Below are positions 10,831-21,533 of a DNA stretch of 64,000 bases, piece after piece; the first letter of the stretch is position 1, and the number at the start of each line of letters is the position of its first letter. A model generated the notes under the pieces. It was not told the origin of the DNA. It worked only from the letters and a program-made list of their open reading frames with translations, and did not search any database. Source of the DNA: Alternaria dauci (lineage: Eukaryota > Ascomycota > Dothideomycetes > Pleosporales > Pleosporaceae); contig NC_091280.1 in assembly GCF_042100115.1 (NCBI RefSeq), positions 1,798,001 to 1,862,000 on the forward strand, in the 5' to 3' direction. Position numbers and translations under genes: made by a program.

Positions 10831-11598
10831 TTAACGCTCAGCACCAATTTGAGGCTCTATCTCGCTCGCCTTGGCCTTTGAGTTAGCAAGCGTGATTGTC
10901 TGTTCCCAATCTCGACTCAATTCCTCCGCAGCGGCCAACCGCTCCTTGAGTTTGGCGATGCGCTTGTCGGACTTGGACTGACGGCAGCGCAAGAACTTGA
11001 TTGTTTTATCCTTTTCGTGAAGTGTAGTCCAATGGATAAGGATATAATCGTTGTGCTCTTCCTGGCTTTGCTGCTGCTCCTCAGCTTTCAGTGTGGAAAA
11101 CTGCTTTTGCTGAGTCTCCAACATTGTCAACTTGGCTTCACGTTTAGCAGCCGCTTCATGTGCGTCCTCTAGTTGCGTTGTCATATCCTCGAGCTGAAGC
11201 GCCAGGGCGTGAATAGTCTTATTTCTGACGTCGTCGTTGCGGCGGTTGGACTCCTCGAGCTCCTTGTGCATCTCCTTTAGATCAGTGATCTCGCTATCCC
11301 TAGCTATGAGGGCTTCCTTCAAGCCAGTGATCTCGCTCTCCTTTTCTGCGAGCATTTTGGAGGTTTCCTGGAAGAGGTTTTGGTTGAGCTCAGACTGTTG
11401 AAACAGCTCTGCTATACGCGTTTGTAGACGAGCGCTGTCCCGAGCTAGTTGATCGTTTTCCTGGGTGAGAGAAGCGATTGAAGGGGGGATGGAAGACGTG
11501 GCCGATGTCGATGACGAAGCCACGGCGGAGTCCTTGGGACGAAGCATCTTGTTGAAGAAACCCGGCTGCTGAGGCTTCGGGGTGAATTCAGCGGACAT
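10831..11598 (-). CDS. coiled-coil protein of unknown function
   Basis: A 255-residue protein read from the ATG at 11598; the frame runs further upstream but that part looks like leader, with a TATAAG element at 11752-11757. The first 50 residues are Pro/Ser-rich (PQQPGFFNKML). From about residue 45 to 240 the sequence is almost all Glu, Lys, Gln, Leu and Ala with heptad-like spacing, so a long coiled coil is predicted. It includes a near-repeat, SEITGLKEALIARD then SEITDLKEM. No signal peptide or membrane segment. The neighbour at 12004-12472, same strand, is also a short coiled-coil protein, but their sequences are not clearly related. Function not recognised. Confidence 0.68.
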   Translation of the reverse strand: MSAEFTPKPQQPGFFNKMLRPKDSAVASSSTSATSSIPPSIASLTQENDQLARDSARLQTRIAELFQQSELNQNLFQETSKMLAEKESEITGLKEALIARDSEITDLKEMHKELEESNRRNDDVRNKTIHALALQLEDMTTQLEDAHEAAAKREAKLTMLETQQKQFSTLKAEEQQQSQEEHNDYILIHWTTLHEKDKTIKFLRCRQSKSDKRIAKLKERLAAAEELSRDWEQTITLANSKAKASEIEPQIGAER

Positions 11599-12003
11599 GA
11601 TGCTGGGTTTTTGGGTGAGCGTGGTGCTAGCAATGGGGCTATTGATCGTCAAGTACCAGCTTATGAGGTGCTTCGGAGAACACAATGAAGTCTGACTCCA
11701 GTGTTCTACTCCTGCTTTCTGGGATGTATGCGTCTGCTTGGTAGAAGCAACCTTATAACTGTCACGTCTAGTATATGTGTAGTAACAATGTGGAGCATTG
11801 TCCGTCCACCAGCTCAGTAATATCAGACACTGTCTGGCATTAGCATTAGGGACGTATTCAAGTACGGCAGAGAACATGATGAGATTCTCAGCCCGAAGGC
11901 CGTTGCCGAAGATGAAAGTCTATCAACAAACAAAAAAAAACAAAAAGGCAAGGGGGGAAAGAGGACAGGAGAAAACAACCACACGACACGACCCAAAACG
12001 TCT
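11599..12003. other. intergenic: promoter of the coiled-coil gene
   Basis: 405 bp between two minus-strand genes. It holds the TATAAG element at 11752-11757, an A-rich tract near 11930-11946 and the 3' flank of the next gene. Nothing else seen. Confidence 0.5.
11752..11757 (-). promoter_or_regulatory. TATA-like element (TATAAG) of the coiled-coil gene
   Basis: TATAAG on the minus strand, about 155 bp before the ATG at 11598. Role inferred from position only. Confidence 0.3.
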
Positions 12004-12472
12004 TCAAGCGTGCTTGAAGATTCCACTCCACTTCTCCTCCCCAACACCAAGAACCACGGGCTTCTCCGGCACGATGTGCGTCTGGACGAAGACGCACTCG
12101 GCCCTATCCTCAAGGACCACCAGCAACGCCTCCACGTCTCCCTCCAACGCGCAGACTTCCGTCTCCAGGCGCTCGATCTTGGCGGCCGCAGCCTCTCCCT
12201 CCTTCGCCAGGGAGGCGTTGTAGGCCTCAAGGGCGGCGTTACGGGCCTCTAGGACCCTGACGCAGTCCTTGTACTGCTTCTCGATGCGCGCGAGCACATC
12301 GGCGGCCGGGCCGGCGGAGACAACGGGGTGCTATACAAGGTACTATGTCAGTGCTGATCTGAGAATAACAGAGGTATGGGGAAGTACTCACGTGGCTTTC
12401 GACGAGAATATCGAGGAGGACGGCGTCGACATCGTAGTCGGGGTTTGGCTGGAATGGGGCTGAGTAAGACAT
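12004..12472 (-). CDS. small coiled-coil protein of unknown function
   Basis: 135 residues in two exons, 12392-12472 and 12004-12330, with a 61-bp phase-0 intron (GTGAGT...TATAG). Exon 1 encodes a short acidic N-terminus starting MSYSAPFQPNPDYDVD. Exon 2 opens with HPVVSAGPAADVL and then a charged helical stretch of about 60 residues (IEKQYKDCVRVLEARNAALE) that should form a coiled coil, ending in a short non-helical tail. No family recognised. A TATAAA lies at 12597-12602, about 125 bp upstream. The strong donor and the joined frame support the model. Confidence 0.65.
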
Positions 12473-12795
12473 TGTTAGTGGTGTAGTCTTAGGGCTTGTT
12501 GTTTGTGAAGTTTTGAGGCAGAGGTTCGACTGTTGTAGCAGGTTAATGAGGTTCTGTGAGGGTAAGAAAACAGAACGAGGACGGGCGATTGAGCAGTTTA
12601 TATGGTAGGTATGAAGATGGGATGAGGACGGTGAATGGTGAAATGTCACTTGAGGTGAAAGGGGATGTGCTCGAAGACATCCAGTTTGGGCTATACAGAA
12701 GCTATTGTGCTGCGCTCTATTGAGTTGGTTGCATGCCCTTGCCTGTTCCCCTGCGGCTATTGTCTTATTCCCTTGTTCTCTTTCTGTGTATATAC
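12473..12795. other. intergenic: promoter of 12472 gene and 3' flank of NDUFA2
   Basis: 323 bp between two minus-strand genes. It contains the TATAAA at 12597-12602 (minus strand). No other feature seen. Confidence 0.5.
12597..12602 (-). promoter_or_regulatory. TATA box (TATAAA) of the small coiled-coil gene
   Basis: TATAAA on the minus strand, 125 bp before the ATG at 12472. Function inferred from position. Confidence 0.35.
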
Positions 12796-13230
12796 TCATG
12801 CGCCCTTTTGTACAAGGTCCGCGACTTGCTGTTCGATGCTCTTGTCGTCCAGGCCCTTTAGTGATAGCTTCCTCTCCTTTCCAAAGTCTGTTCCAGATAA
12901 TTAGCACCATCCCTCTTGTGTCGTTCCCAGGTTTGACGCACCGAATCGCGCATATACGGTGGGCTGGGTGCCGCTGGCTTCTCGGATCATGATGGGAATG
13001 GATGGGTTGGCCTTCTTCATGGCGGGGTAGCTTCGTGTGAGGAAGTTCCTGTATGTTCCATCAGCCCAGCTCGTTCCATGCCACTTCCTCTGCTCTTGTG
13101 CATTGCTCTGCGCATGGTGTTGTGCTCCTCACTTGGGTGTCGCATACCTTGTGGCGGCGCTGTGCTCGCTGGTCTGGCAGAACAAGAACCTCAGCTCCTT
13201 GAGGCCGTTTCCAAATGCTTTTGACGCCAT
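12796..13230 (-). CDS. NDUFA2: NADH:ubiquinone oxidoreductase (complex I) 10.5 kDa subunit, NDUFA2/B8
   Basis: Accessory subunit of respiratory complex I, thioredoxin-like fold, in the matrix arm of the mitochondrial inner-membrane complex. It is hidden by two introns. Exons are 13148-13230, 12942-13048 and 12796-12887, with introns of 99 bp (GTATGC...ACAG) and 54 bp (GTGCGT...ACAG). Joined, they give 93 residues, the usual length. Family hallmarks are LKELRFLFCQTSEHSAATR, then FLTRSYPAMKKANP, then PIMIREASGTQPTVYARF, then DFGKER. Fungal members keep this Cys and the IREASG motif. No cleavable presequence, as expected. It starts 293 bp from MPC2 on the opposite strand, so the two mitochondrial genes probably share a promoter region. 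Confidence 0.93.
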
Positions 13231-13523
13231 TGTGAGGACCGTTAACGGGGTGTGAGGGTATCAATCGGTGTCTGTCGTCACCCGCGCAGCAGCGACATTC
13301 AATGTTCGTCGGAAGCTGCCAGGAACGCGCCTTGCCCCTTCCAGCCTGGCCAACCGGAGCCACCCCATCGTAGTTCCGGATTTATCATTCACCAACGCTT
13401 GAGCCCGACATCGCGACCGCACGCACACGACAATCGTCCCGCACTTCACCTTCACTCCGGACGCCTCAATTCGTCTCTCACTCGGATCGCCAACTCGGAG
13501 AGTAAAGGACAAAGACCGCGATC
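13231..13523. promoter_or_regulatory. shared divergent promoter of NDUFA2 and MPC2
   Basis: 293 bp separate the two start codons, which point away from each other. No TATA box or CCAAT is obvious. Co-regulation of a respiratory-chain subunit and the pyruvate carrier is a reasonable inference from the arrangement. Confidence 0.5.
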
Positions 13524-14150
13524 ATGTCGTTCCGCCCGGGCTCCCGTATCTTCAGCTCCTTCCGACCCTTCTTCCAGCGCGCAAATGCCCGCCGACATGC
13601 CAACACAGCCGCCGGCGCTGAGCCTGCTGGCTTCCAAAAGTTCTGGAACAGCCCCATTGGACCCAAGACTGTCCACTTCTGGTACGCTTCCTCGACATGA
13701 CCTCTGTCTTCCTACGCGATGCGCTGCAGCTCCCCGCTTTGTCCGGAGCGCATCCGCAGCAGCATACACACATAGAGGCCCAAAACGGCCATTGTTGAGC
13801 TACAAAATCGCTAATACTATTACAGGGCCCCAGTAATGAAATGGGGCATGGTCCTCGCCGGTGCCTCTGACTTCTCCCGCCCCGCCGAATCTCTCTCCTT
13901 CACCCAAAACTTCGCTCTCATGTGCACAGGCGCCATCTGGACACGATGGTGCTTCGTCATCCGCCCCAAGAACATTGCCTTGGCTGGTGTCAACTTCCTC
14001 GTCTTCTGCGTTGGTGCTACACAGGTCGGCCGTATCTACGCCTACAACCAGAGTCTGAAGGGCACCGAGGGTCAGGCCAAGGGCGAGATGCAGGATCTCA
14101 AGCACACTGCCGAGAAGGCTGAGCAGAAGGCTGAGAAGGCTCTGAAGTAG
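13524..14150 (+). CDS. MPC2: mitochondrial pyruvate carrier subunit 2 (MPC2/FMP37 type)
   Basis: Subunit of the inner-membrane heterodimer that imports pyruvate into mitochondria. Exons 13524-13681 and 13826-14150, with a 144-bp phase-2 intron; 160 residues. The signature is intact across the splice: FWNSPIGPKTVHFW in exon 1, then APVMKWGMVLAG, then LSFTQNFALMCTGAIWTRW, then RPKNIALAGVNFLVFCVGATQ, which cover the predicted membrane helices. The Arg-rich, acid-free N-terminus (FRPGSRIFSSFRPFFQRANA) looks like a mitochondrial targeting sequence. The C-terminus is a charged helix rich in Ala, Glu and Lys, as in other fungal members. It is divergent with NDUFA2. Confidence 0.95.
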
Positions 14151-14790
14151 ATTGTGGATGCAAAAAGATGACGAGGTCGAGGTGGAAGGTGGGCTTGGAG
14201 CTGGAACCCTGGACGTTGAGCACGGGCAGACTCGAATATGGGAGGAGCTGGATGTACATCTACCATGGAATCATGTCAGAGCATATACGCCGGCATGATG
14301 TAGTCGTGACTACTTCTTTGCTTTGACTAGTAAAGAAATTACACAATCAGATCCTGTCGACGCCCACAAGCTCTGTGTACACAATTTCCTACTGGACTTC
14401 ATGTGCTGTCCCACATCCTCGCCACAAGTACCGATCCTATGATTCAGAAACCTGGTACATGCAGCATAGACTATAACATGCTCTAACGATCAAGGACCTT
14501 GAAGACATCATGATATAAAAAAAAGTTGTACGACGCGATCGTCACTGATTATGCAGGGAGGACCCCACCTACACTATGCTACCAAACGAAGCGTTTCCCT
14601 GGACACTAAGCTTTCAAAGGCTTAATGCCCTCTCCATCCGTAACTAGATTTGCACTCCACTACACCAACTTGCCTTGCAAATCCCAATACGCACGGATGC
14701 ATATTCTTACCTGTTCTAAGCCGATATCCCATACTTCCTCAACATTCGCTGCTTCCTCGATCATGTCCAAAGTCCTCCGCACTCTAGAGA
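14151..14790. other. intergenic, convergent 3' flanks
   Basis: 640 bp between the converging MPC2 and the minus-strand gene at 14791. Short A-run at about 14517. No gene or element recognised. Confidence 0.5.
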
Positions 14791-15858
14791 TCAAAAAACC
14801 TTGGACCAAAAGGACGAACCCCTACTGGATGCAGGCTCCTCGTTGCTATTGTCACCTTCGGGCGGTTCGAGTCGTGCAAGAGCAATGTGTAGGTCAGCGG
14901 CATGTTGGCGGAGCATGCCATCTTGCTCCTGGGGTGCTATCGCAGGGGGCTCGGTGATGAGCCCTGTAGATGCATCTTGATTGGGAGTACGTCTAACGAG
15001 CATAAGGGTTTTGACAAGCTCTGCAGCGCGGGGTCGGGGTACGATCTCTGGCATGCTGATGAGGTCTTCCAGGGATGGTCTGGGCTCCATGGGCTCGGGT
15101 CGCTTGCGTCTGAAGAGTCGTCTGAAGCTAAAACTCTTCTTCTTAGATATCATACGCATAGGCCATGGGCGTGGAGATGTTGGATGTGGTGTGTCCGCAG
15201 TCTGCTCAGATAGTGCAGTTGTTGGGCGCAGAGTATCCGCGTTATTCTCGTTGAAGATCTCCCAGATGTGCATCGTGAATGGCTCGTCTTTCAGCAGAGT
15301 CGGTGTGGTATTTCGAGCTGGTACCACGTCGTCTTTGGCGTCTAATCCTGCGCTCGCAAACGTGATCATCGAGCCGGCATCGTCGTCGTCTTTAGTGTCT
15401 GATCCGACGCTCGCATATGTGATCATCGAGGCAGCATCGTCGTCTTCATCGTCGGAAAAGTTCATATCCCCGGCTGTCGTCGTAATCCACCAGGGCGTTG
15501 AATCGTCGTCAGCCGGGGTGCATGGATCGTCGTCTGCGAGACTGCTGCCTGAACTCCGCCTGGAACGTTCTCCGCCAGATTCACTACCCTCTTCTATTGT
15601 GCTCACGGCTGGCGAACCGCCACCGCAGAACTTCAAGGTTGGCCGAACTCGCACTCTCCAGACCCGGATTTTCATCACAGAATCCACTTGAATTCGCTTA
15701 CGACAGCGAAAGCAAAGTCCGATTCTAGTTCGAGCAACGGTAATATATTCGGCCACCTCAGCTCCACAGAAAGGACAGAGTACACGGTCCAATCTTGTGT
15801 AATAACAGTATCTAAGTTTATATCTCATTCGTTTCGTGGGTTTGGGCATGATGGGCAT
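14791..15858 (-). CDS. hypothetical protein with N-terminal zinc-ribbon-like motif
   Basis: 355 residues, single exon. The first 65 residues are basic and contain two C-x2-C pairs (CPFC and CFRC) about 20 residues apart, a zinc-ribbon-like arrangement. The middle is acidic and Ser/Asp-rich with two near-copies of a motif of the type DDDDAxSMITxASxGxD (one reads DDDAASMITYASVGSD). A basic segment (KKKSFSFRRLFRRKRPEP) follows at about residue 240 and could be a nuclear localisation signal. No known family. The length of the open frame and the cysteine pairs argue it is real; the role is unknown, perhaps nucleic-acid or protein binding. Confidence 0.65.
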   Translation of the reverse strand: MPIMPKPTKRMRYKLRYCYYTRLDRVLCPFCGAEVAEYITVARTRIGLCFRCRKRIQVDSVMKIRVWRVRVRPTLKFCGGGSPAVSTIEEGSESGGERSRRSSGSSLADDDPCTPADDDSTPWWITTTAGDMNFSDDEDDDAASMITYASVGSDTKDDDDAGSMITFASAGLDAKDDVVPARNTTPTLLKDEPFTMHIWEIFNENNADTLRPTTALSEQTADTPHPTSPRPWPMRMISKKKSFSFRRLFRRKRPEPMEPRPSLEDLISMPEIVPRPRAAELVKTLMLVRRTPNQDASTGLITEPPAIAPQEQDGMLRQHAADLHIALARLEPPEGDNSNEEPASSRGSSFWSKVF

Positions 15859-16543
15859 GTGATGAGTGGGACAGTGTATCTTTCAGTGAACAAGTAGCTC
15901 CGCCTTCGACTGGAGTGGCTACGAGGTGAACGTTGCGAGCGAATGCTTAACAGTAATAGTAGCCGTTATTGAATGCTGAGACCGATTTGGAAGTGTAAAG
16001 ACTGCGCTGTGTCTTGTTAGCAGAGCCCTAGATTGCGGCCATGCTCTGATATAATACCTCTGATAATCGTAGTAGATGAAACTTGATGCGGAGAGATGAT
16101 AGCGATGGTGCTGTAGTGATAGTGATACGGTGGGAGTTGAGCGGATTGTCGTTTTGTGGGTGTACAGCAGACGGGCGGACAGACAGTAGTCATCGGGGCG
16201 AGGAGCATGGCAGCATGCACGTGCTGTGAATTCTTGGTAGTCTTATTGGCAAGTGCTCCATATCGTCTCGTCATTCATTCAAGGTAGTCGATCCTCTCTA
16301 TCGTGTGTGCTCATGGCACCTTCCAATTCTTGACCCAAGTACCCTTCTTTTACTCATGTGCGCAATGCCAAACTTCGGTTCCCGTCTTCTGGTTCTAATG
16401 TGACTCACAGACAAGTGGCGAGCCACTCATGACCATCAAAATCCATAACATGCCTCAATAGAGTAATATCCGTCTAATGAGAGACATCGTGAACCCACAG
16501 TGGCCCCTCCCTGCCGTTCCCCGTCCCCTTCGACTACTCTCTA
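15859..16543. other. intergenic
   Basis: 685 bp between two minus-strand genes; presumably the promoter of 15858 and the 3' flank of 16544. The only open frame (85 codons, minus) has no family features. Nothing else seen. Confidence 0.5.
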
Positions 16544-16780
16544 TTAGGCGCAAATCTTAGAACAATCGGTACAGCAATCTCCACATGCGTTCCCACAGCT
16601 ATTACAGCAATCGCCCAAGCAGCTTCCTATGCTGGCAAAACATGCGACGATTGCCTCGATGCACCAGGGTCCCGCTAATGTGCAGTCGAGCCGCTGAATG
16701 CATCGCGTACAGCAGTCTTTTGGTTCATTCTGCTCCGTCGTAAACTCTTCCGTATCGGGCTTAACTGGAGTGTAGTTCAT
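16544..16780 (-). CDS. small cysteine-rich protein
   Basis: 78 residues from the ATG at 16780; the frame stays open about 35 codons upstream, but that part is Pro/His-rich and leader-like. The N-terminal 20 residues are acidic (TPVKPDTEEFTTEQNEP). The remaining 57 residues hold 15 Cys, many as CC or C-x2-C (KDCCTRC, LGDCCNSCG, GDCCTDCSKIC), around a short hydrophobic stretch (WCIEAIVACFASIG). There is no signal peptide, so it is probably cytosolic or membrane-associated rather than secreted. Metal binding or palmitoylation is possible but not shown. A TATAAG lies 128 bp upstream. Confidence 0.68.
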   Translation of the reverse strand: MNYTPVKPDTEEFTTEQNEPKDCCTRCIQRLDCTLAGPWCIEAIVACFASIGSCLGDCCNSCGNACGDCCTDCSKICA

Positions 16781-17477
16781 CGTGCTTGGATTTGAAGAAA
16801 TTGGCTCAGGGTGTGGAGGAGTTTGGTAGTAGGTGGTAGGTGGTAGGTGCTGAACGAGACTCCGTGTAGGATGATGTAAGAACAAGTGAATTTGTAAGAC
16901 AGGCGAGCTTATAAGAGTGGAACAAAGACGTATATCGATAACGAATGGAGCTAGGGCCTATCTCAAGGGATTTGACACGTCGCAGAGTTCTTTTTGATCG
17001 CGTTATGAGAGAGATACACGACGTTCAATTTTCGACCCGCGACGTTTGAACGCGCTTCGCGTGAGGCCACCCACGGACACACAGCTCCTCCGGCTAGTGG
17101 CACGTGGCTGTAAGGACCACCAATTTAGTTAATTGAACGGACAGCCTGAAGAAACTACACAGCCTCTGTACGCGGTGTTCGCGTCAAATTAGTATAAGCC
17201 CTTGAGAAGTGGTTATCGCGGCAGGCCTGAAAGTTTTACACATGCTATTCCTGTTTTGTGCTGTTCTCAAACTAATATGGGATGTGGCAACTCAGAACGC
17301 TCAATGCAAATTAACAATAGTATTCATTCACGATTTGGGTATCATGTGTACGCGCCCGCTGTAATCGCCAGTAGCAAAACTAATCAGCATCTCCCCACAG
17401 AGGAGGAAATGTAACAATTTAAGAAAGGTGGCAAGATTTTCCAACGCTGACAGACCTGAACACACCATTGTGCCTCT
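16781..17477. other. intergenic
   Basis: 697 bp. Contains the upstream region of the Cys-rich gene (TATAAG at 16908-16913, minus strand) and the 3' flank of the large gene at 17478. No gene recognised. Confidence 0.5.
16908..16913 (-). promoter_or_regulatory. TATA-like element (TATAAG) of the Cys-rich gene
   Basis: TATAAG on the minus strand, 128 bp before the ATG at 16780. Role inferred from position. Confidence 0.3.
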
Positions 17478-20400
17478 CTACACCCGGATTACGATGTTGA
17501 TACCCAAGCCTCTAGCTTCTCGAATGGAGCAAGCCAAGCAAGTGCGTCCTACACCACTCACGATGGCGTGCAGGCCCTTCTCCGCACACCAGGCTCGTGC
17601 GAGCAACTGAAGATCTGATGAAGCCCGAGCATCAAGTACGAGCACGGATTTCTTGCTATTCTTAATCATCTCTTCTGTTTCACTGTCGTTGCTTTGTGAA
17701 AGATCGAGTAAACGCTCCGTAGATTTGGACGTGTGGAGCTCGAATGGCAGTAGGAAGTCAGGGTCCAGGATATCAGTGACTGGCACCATCTTATAGGTGT
17801 ATGACTTGTGTAGAGGATGCGCGTTCATGGGCTTGCTGCTAGTTGCAAGCATTTCGGCTTCTGGTCCAGTGGGTGGCTCGTACATGCGCTTCGGTGCAAT
17901 ATCTGCAGCGTCTGGAGGATGTGATAGGAGTGGCTCAAAGCCATGGCTGTTGCGGCGTGATAATGTCACGCTATGTCTTGAGGAAGATCGAGAAATATTT
18001 CCGGTGACCGAACGTCTCAAGACTTTGGGGCGATGAGTCAACGAGGGGGGTGCAGATGCTGCAGTGGTGCAAGGGAAGGACGTGATGAACTGGACGTCGT
18101 ATGTCAGAGTGAGGGTGTGGCTCACTGCGCCGGAGACAAAAGTCATCGATGGGGCATGGACCTCGTCTTCAATTGGTGGGCCTGTCAAGCTATCTCCATC
18201 GATGAGGTCCGTATTGATTGGAACCAGTTCCCACTCCAAAAAGGCGATGGAAGAAGTTGGAGATGAGTCAAGATCTTGAGGGAGCACAAAGTCCTCCGAT
18301 CTCGATGTTGCCAGAGCGTCAACCGGCACAGTAGCTGAGTCTTGAGCGACCATGTCCACGCCGTCTCTTACTCGCAAGCGGTTTTCGTGTGGAAGGATTT
18401 CGCTGTGAATTGAGTACCAGCGCTCGCTAGGACTGTCGGGTACCTTTGGGCACGAGATCCAGCCCATGCACTCTGTGGAGCCTTTGACGCAGGCCAGAAT
18501 ACGCCCAACGACAGAGGTCTTGCTCCAGAACGTTCTGTCACCAAAGGTAAACCCGCCGTACAGGTTCGCCGATTCCCCTAGGTTGGCAATGGCAGTGCTG
18601 TCGTTCTCAAGCAGTGTCGATACGAGGAAATGTGAGATGGCTTCTCCGGGAAGGATAAGACCAGTCAGATATGACCGACTGAGCCATCCGCCAATATTGA
18701 AGTTTGAGTTGGCATGGCTCTCGGGAACTGTAGCGATGGGAGACAGCGGCATGCGCAAGGCGCGAGAGTTGTTACGATTCAGGGCAGGCTTCCCAACATG
18801 GCCAAAGTAGCTGTCTAGCTGATGACCAGAGGCGAGTGGTGTTTGCAACGGCGTTCCGTACACGCTAATACCAGAAGGAGTGGACAAGTCAAGCAACCTT
18901 CCGCTGGGGGATGATGGTGTGGTGTCTTCCGCCTTGTCTTGCTCTCCAAGCTTGCGGGCCAGATCCGTCGAGACTGCGTCAATGTTGGGCCACTGAAGTG
19001 CCTTGGCGAAGTGAAGCAGGCCAGAAAGTTGTTGGGATTGATGTTGTGGAAGTATGACGAGGTCTGACTGCGGCATCTCTGCGTGAGCGCCTTGGCCTAG
19101 CAGTGAAAGCAGTCCGCGCAACTTGGGTTTGGGTGAAGCTGGCGCATCGCTGCCCCTCATGATGACAATGTTGTCGAGAAAGGTTCGCGCTAGAACCAAA
19201 TCCCAATCAACCTTTTTCGTCTTGATCTTGAGAAGTCCTTGGATGTCCTTTGCGTCAATCCGCAGCCGGACCTGGGCGTCGGCTGCATCGGCGTTGGTGA
19301 AGGCATCCAGTCGGAGCAACAGCTCACATGCCAAGGTGATTTGTAGCAGCAAAATCTCGCGCTCCGTCCACATTGGCTGAGTTTCGTGTTCGGGTGTTGG
19401 CTCAGACTCACTCCACAACAATTGCCCCAGTCTTATCCTCCACTCAACGAGACTGAAATCATACCAGACACCCTTCAACGCCAAGACCCTGATTAGAGCA
19501 GCGATTTGTGTCTGCAATCCAGTGGGGTCATCTGTAGAGTCGTCGTAGCCCGGTGGGGTAAGAAACTTGGTGAAGAGGTTTGCGTAGAGGTCTCCAGCGC
19601 TCTGGTTGTTCAGGATGGTCATGGGTTCTGGGCTGTCTTGGAAGGCTTCGTACATGTCCTGAAACTCTATCAAGCGGTCGTATATCAAGCTCAATTCGAC
19701 TGGACGGATACCCAGACGTTCAGGGGATGTTTGTAGTGCTTCCTTGTTCTTGACCGACTCGAAGGAATCGTTGCTTGACTGAGACTGCTCCAACTCACTA
19801 GCCAGAGTGTCAGACTTGGGCAGCTCGAGGAAATGCGAGAAGCCAATGGTGCCTGGTTCGACACCCTGAGCACTGAGCATGCTTGGTATCTCGACGACAT
19901 CTACCCAATATCCGTTGTACTGTTTCGCAGTGTCTGGTAGCAGCCGGGTCTTGGGCGCATGGTCGTGGAGGGTGGCAGCTGAAAAGGCAAGCTCGGCTAG
20001 AGGCAGTGTGTCGGTTGCTTCTTTTGGGGCCGTGTCAGTGTTCCAAGGATAGGAGACTGTTGGTGTGTAGCGGCAGTCTGTCTTGGTGACGCCAAACTGA
20101 GGGGCTCCGGCGAAGAGGGTACGGAGCTGGCCCTCAGTGAGGGGTTCGACCTTGTGAGGCATGGTTTCCTGCGGCGGTGTTGGTACGCGATCTTGCTCTG
20201 CCTCGTCGACAGGAGACATATTGCCATGGTCGACTGGGGGGCTTGGTTGCTCTTGAGTTGCTACAGGGCATGTTTGCTCGGGTGGGGGCTGTGGGGTGGG
20301 CTTTTCTTGGGTGGGCGCCATTATCTATAGGAAGAAGTTTGGGATTAGCTTCCTCATGGTCAAGCTGGTATGGCAAGGACGAGAGGGGGAAAGAGCATGT

Positions 20401-20570
20401 AGAAAGAGCGATGGACTTACAGGAGGAGCAGCTACCTGGTCGTGTCGCTGCTGCGGTTGCCTTTGCTTCCAGGACCTGAAGAACTTGAGGACCCTCTGTC
20501 TCTTGCTGCCCTTTCTCAGCAGCGTTCCCGCATTCTCGTCAACCATGTCGTGGTGCAGTCTTCGCAGCAT
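17478..20570 (-). CDS. large conserved-looking protein of unknown function
   Basis: Main exon 17478-20324. A likely upstream exon, 20421-20570, joins in frame through a 96-bp intron (GTAAGT donor, GCTAAT branch site, CTATAG acceptor). This gives 998 residues beginning MLRRLHHDMVDENAG; without it, translation would start at the ATG at 20321 (947 residues) and the intron would be in the leader. The first 100 residues are Pro/Gln/Glu-rich. The centre is helical (VELSLIYDRLIEFQDMYEAF, WTEREILLLQITLACELLLR) and the second half has ordered segments such as GFTFGDRTFWSKTSVVGRI. The C-terminus (VLVLDARASSDLQLLARAWC) has an alternating hydrophobic pattern. No signal peptide or membrane span. No family recognised. 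Confidence 0.75.
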
Positions 20571-21533
20571 CCTGGCGGCCTGCAGCAGGGCAGGGTAGGC
20601 GAGGCATGGCCGCGGACATTATAAGGGGATAAGGGACATCAACAGAGCTCAGCAGGCTGGGCGCGACACACGGCTGCACACATGCACACAGGCACGTCAA
20701 ACATGGCAGCTATCCCTGCATGACAGGTGCGCGAGCCCCTCTGGTCGATGGTTGGTACGAGGTTGCAGCTGCTCCCTGTCCCGCATCAGTCAGGGCGATC
20801 AGCTGGGATGACGTCCAGCGTATCGCGCCGACATGCATGGGGCCAGCCCACCTGCCACCACTCTAGCTGCAGCCGCAAGCCCGCCAGACGGACTGCCTTT
20901 TCACCTTTCTTCTCCCCAATCACGCCACTTGGCTCTGCACGACAACCAGCAGAGCCGCCAAAAGTCACAGCAACGTGCGTTTGCACTATTGAATCAACGT
21001 CGTCTAGAGGCCGTTGCCTATGACGCTATGCCGGTCCGCTCGCCTCCAGGTTCCAAGTCTGTGAACTGGCCCGTGCCAAGCTTCTAGAACAAGGAACCGG
21101 CCTGCTCATTTCCGCACGCCTAATCTTATCGCCTATCCGACCAACAACATCCTGCATCGCATACGTCGGCCATTTCGACTCTTCTGTGCCATTCCATCCT
21201 ATGCAATGTCGAGTGTGCAGGCCCTCGCTCTGCCTTTGTTGCACAACACCAATGATTGAACAGCAAAAGTACATTTTCACAATTCGCACAACTCGCACAA
21301 TCAATGTCTCCACATGTCTCCATTTCATCCCTCACAGCAGTACCAGTTGCTGAGACGGTCGTCTTGCCAATCACGGCATCTATGCTTTGACCCCGCATCT
21401 TGCAGACGTTACAACATCACTTCCCCGTTCACCGGCTTCACGCTAGTGGAAACAATGGATTGTCGTCACTCAACAACACGATTCATGATACCGTCGACGC
21501 CAAACCCCGTTCAATCAGGCCCTCAACTTCAGC
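20571..21533. other. intergenic, divergent promoters
   Basis: 963 bp between the divergent gene at 20570 and the second 6-16-like gene. No convincing gene; short overlapping frames only. No clear TATA box. Confidence 0.5.

Noticed and set aside
15498..15728. Plus-strand frames opposite the 14791-15858 gene
   Set aside because: Shadows of the longer minus-strand frame, which has paired zinc-ribbon cysteines.
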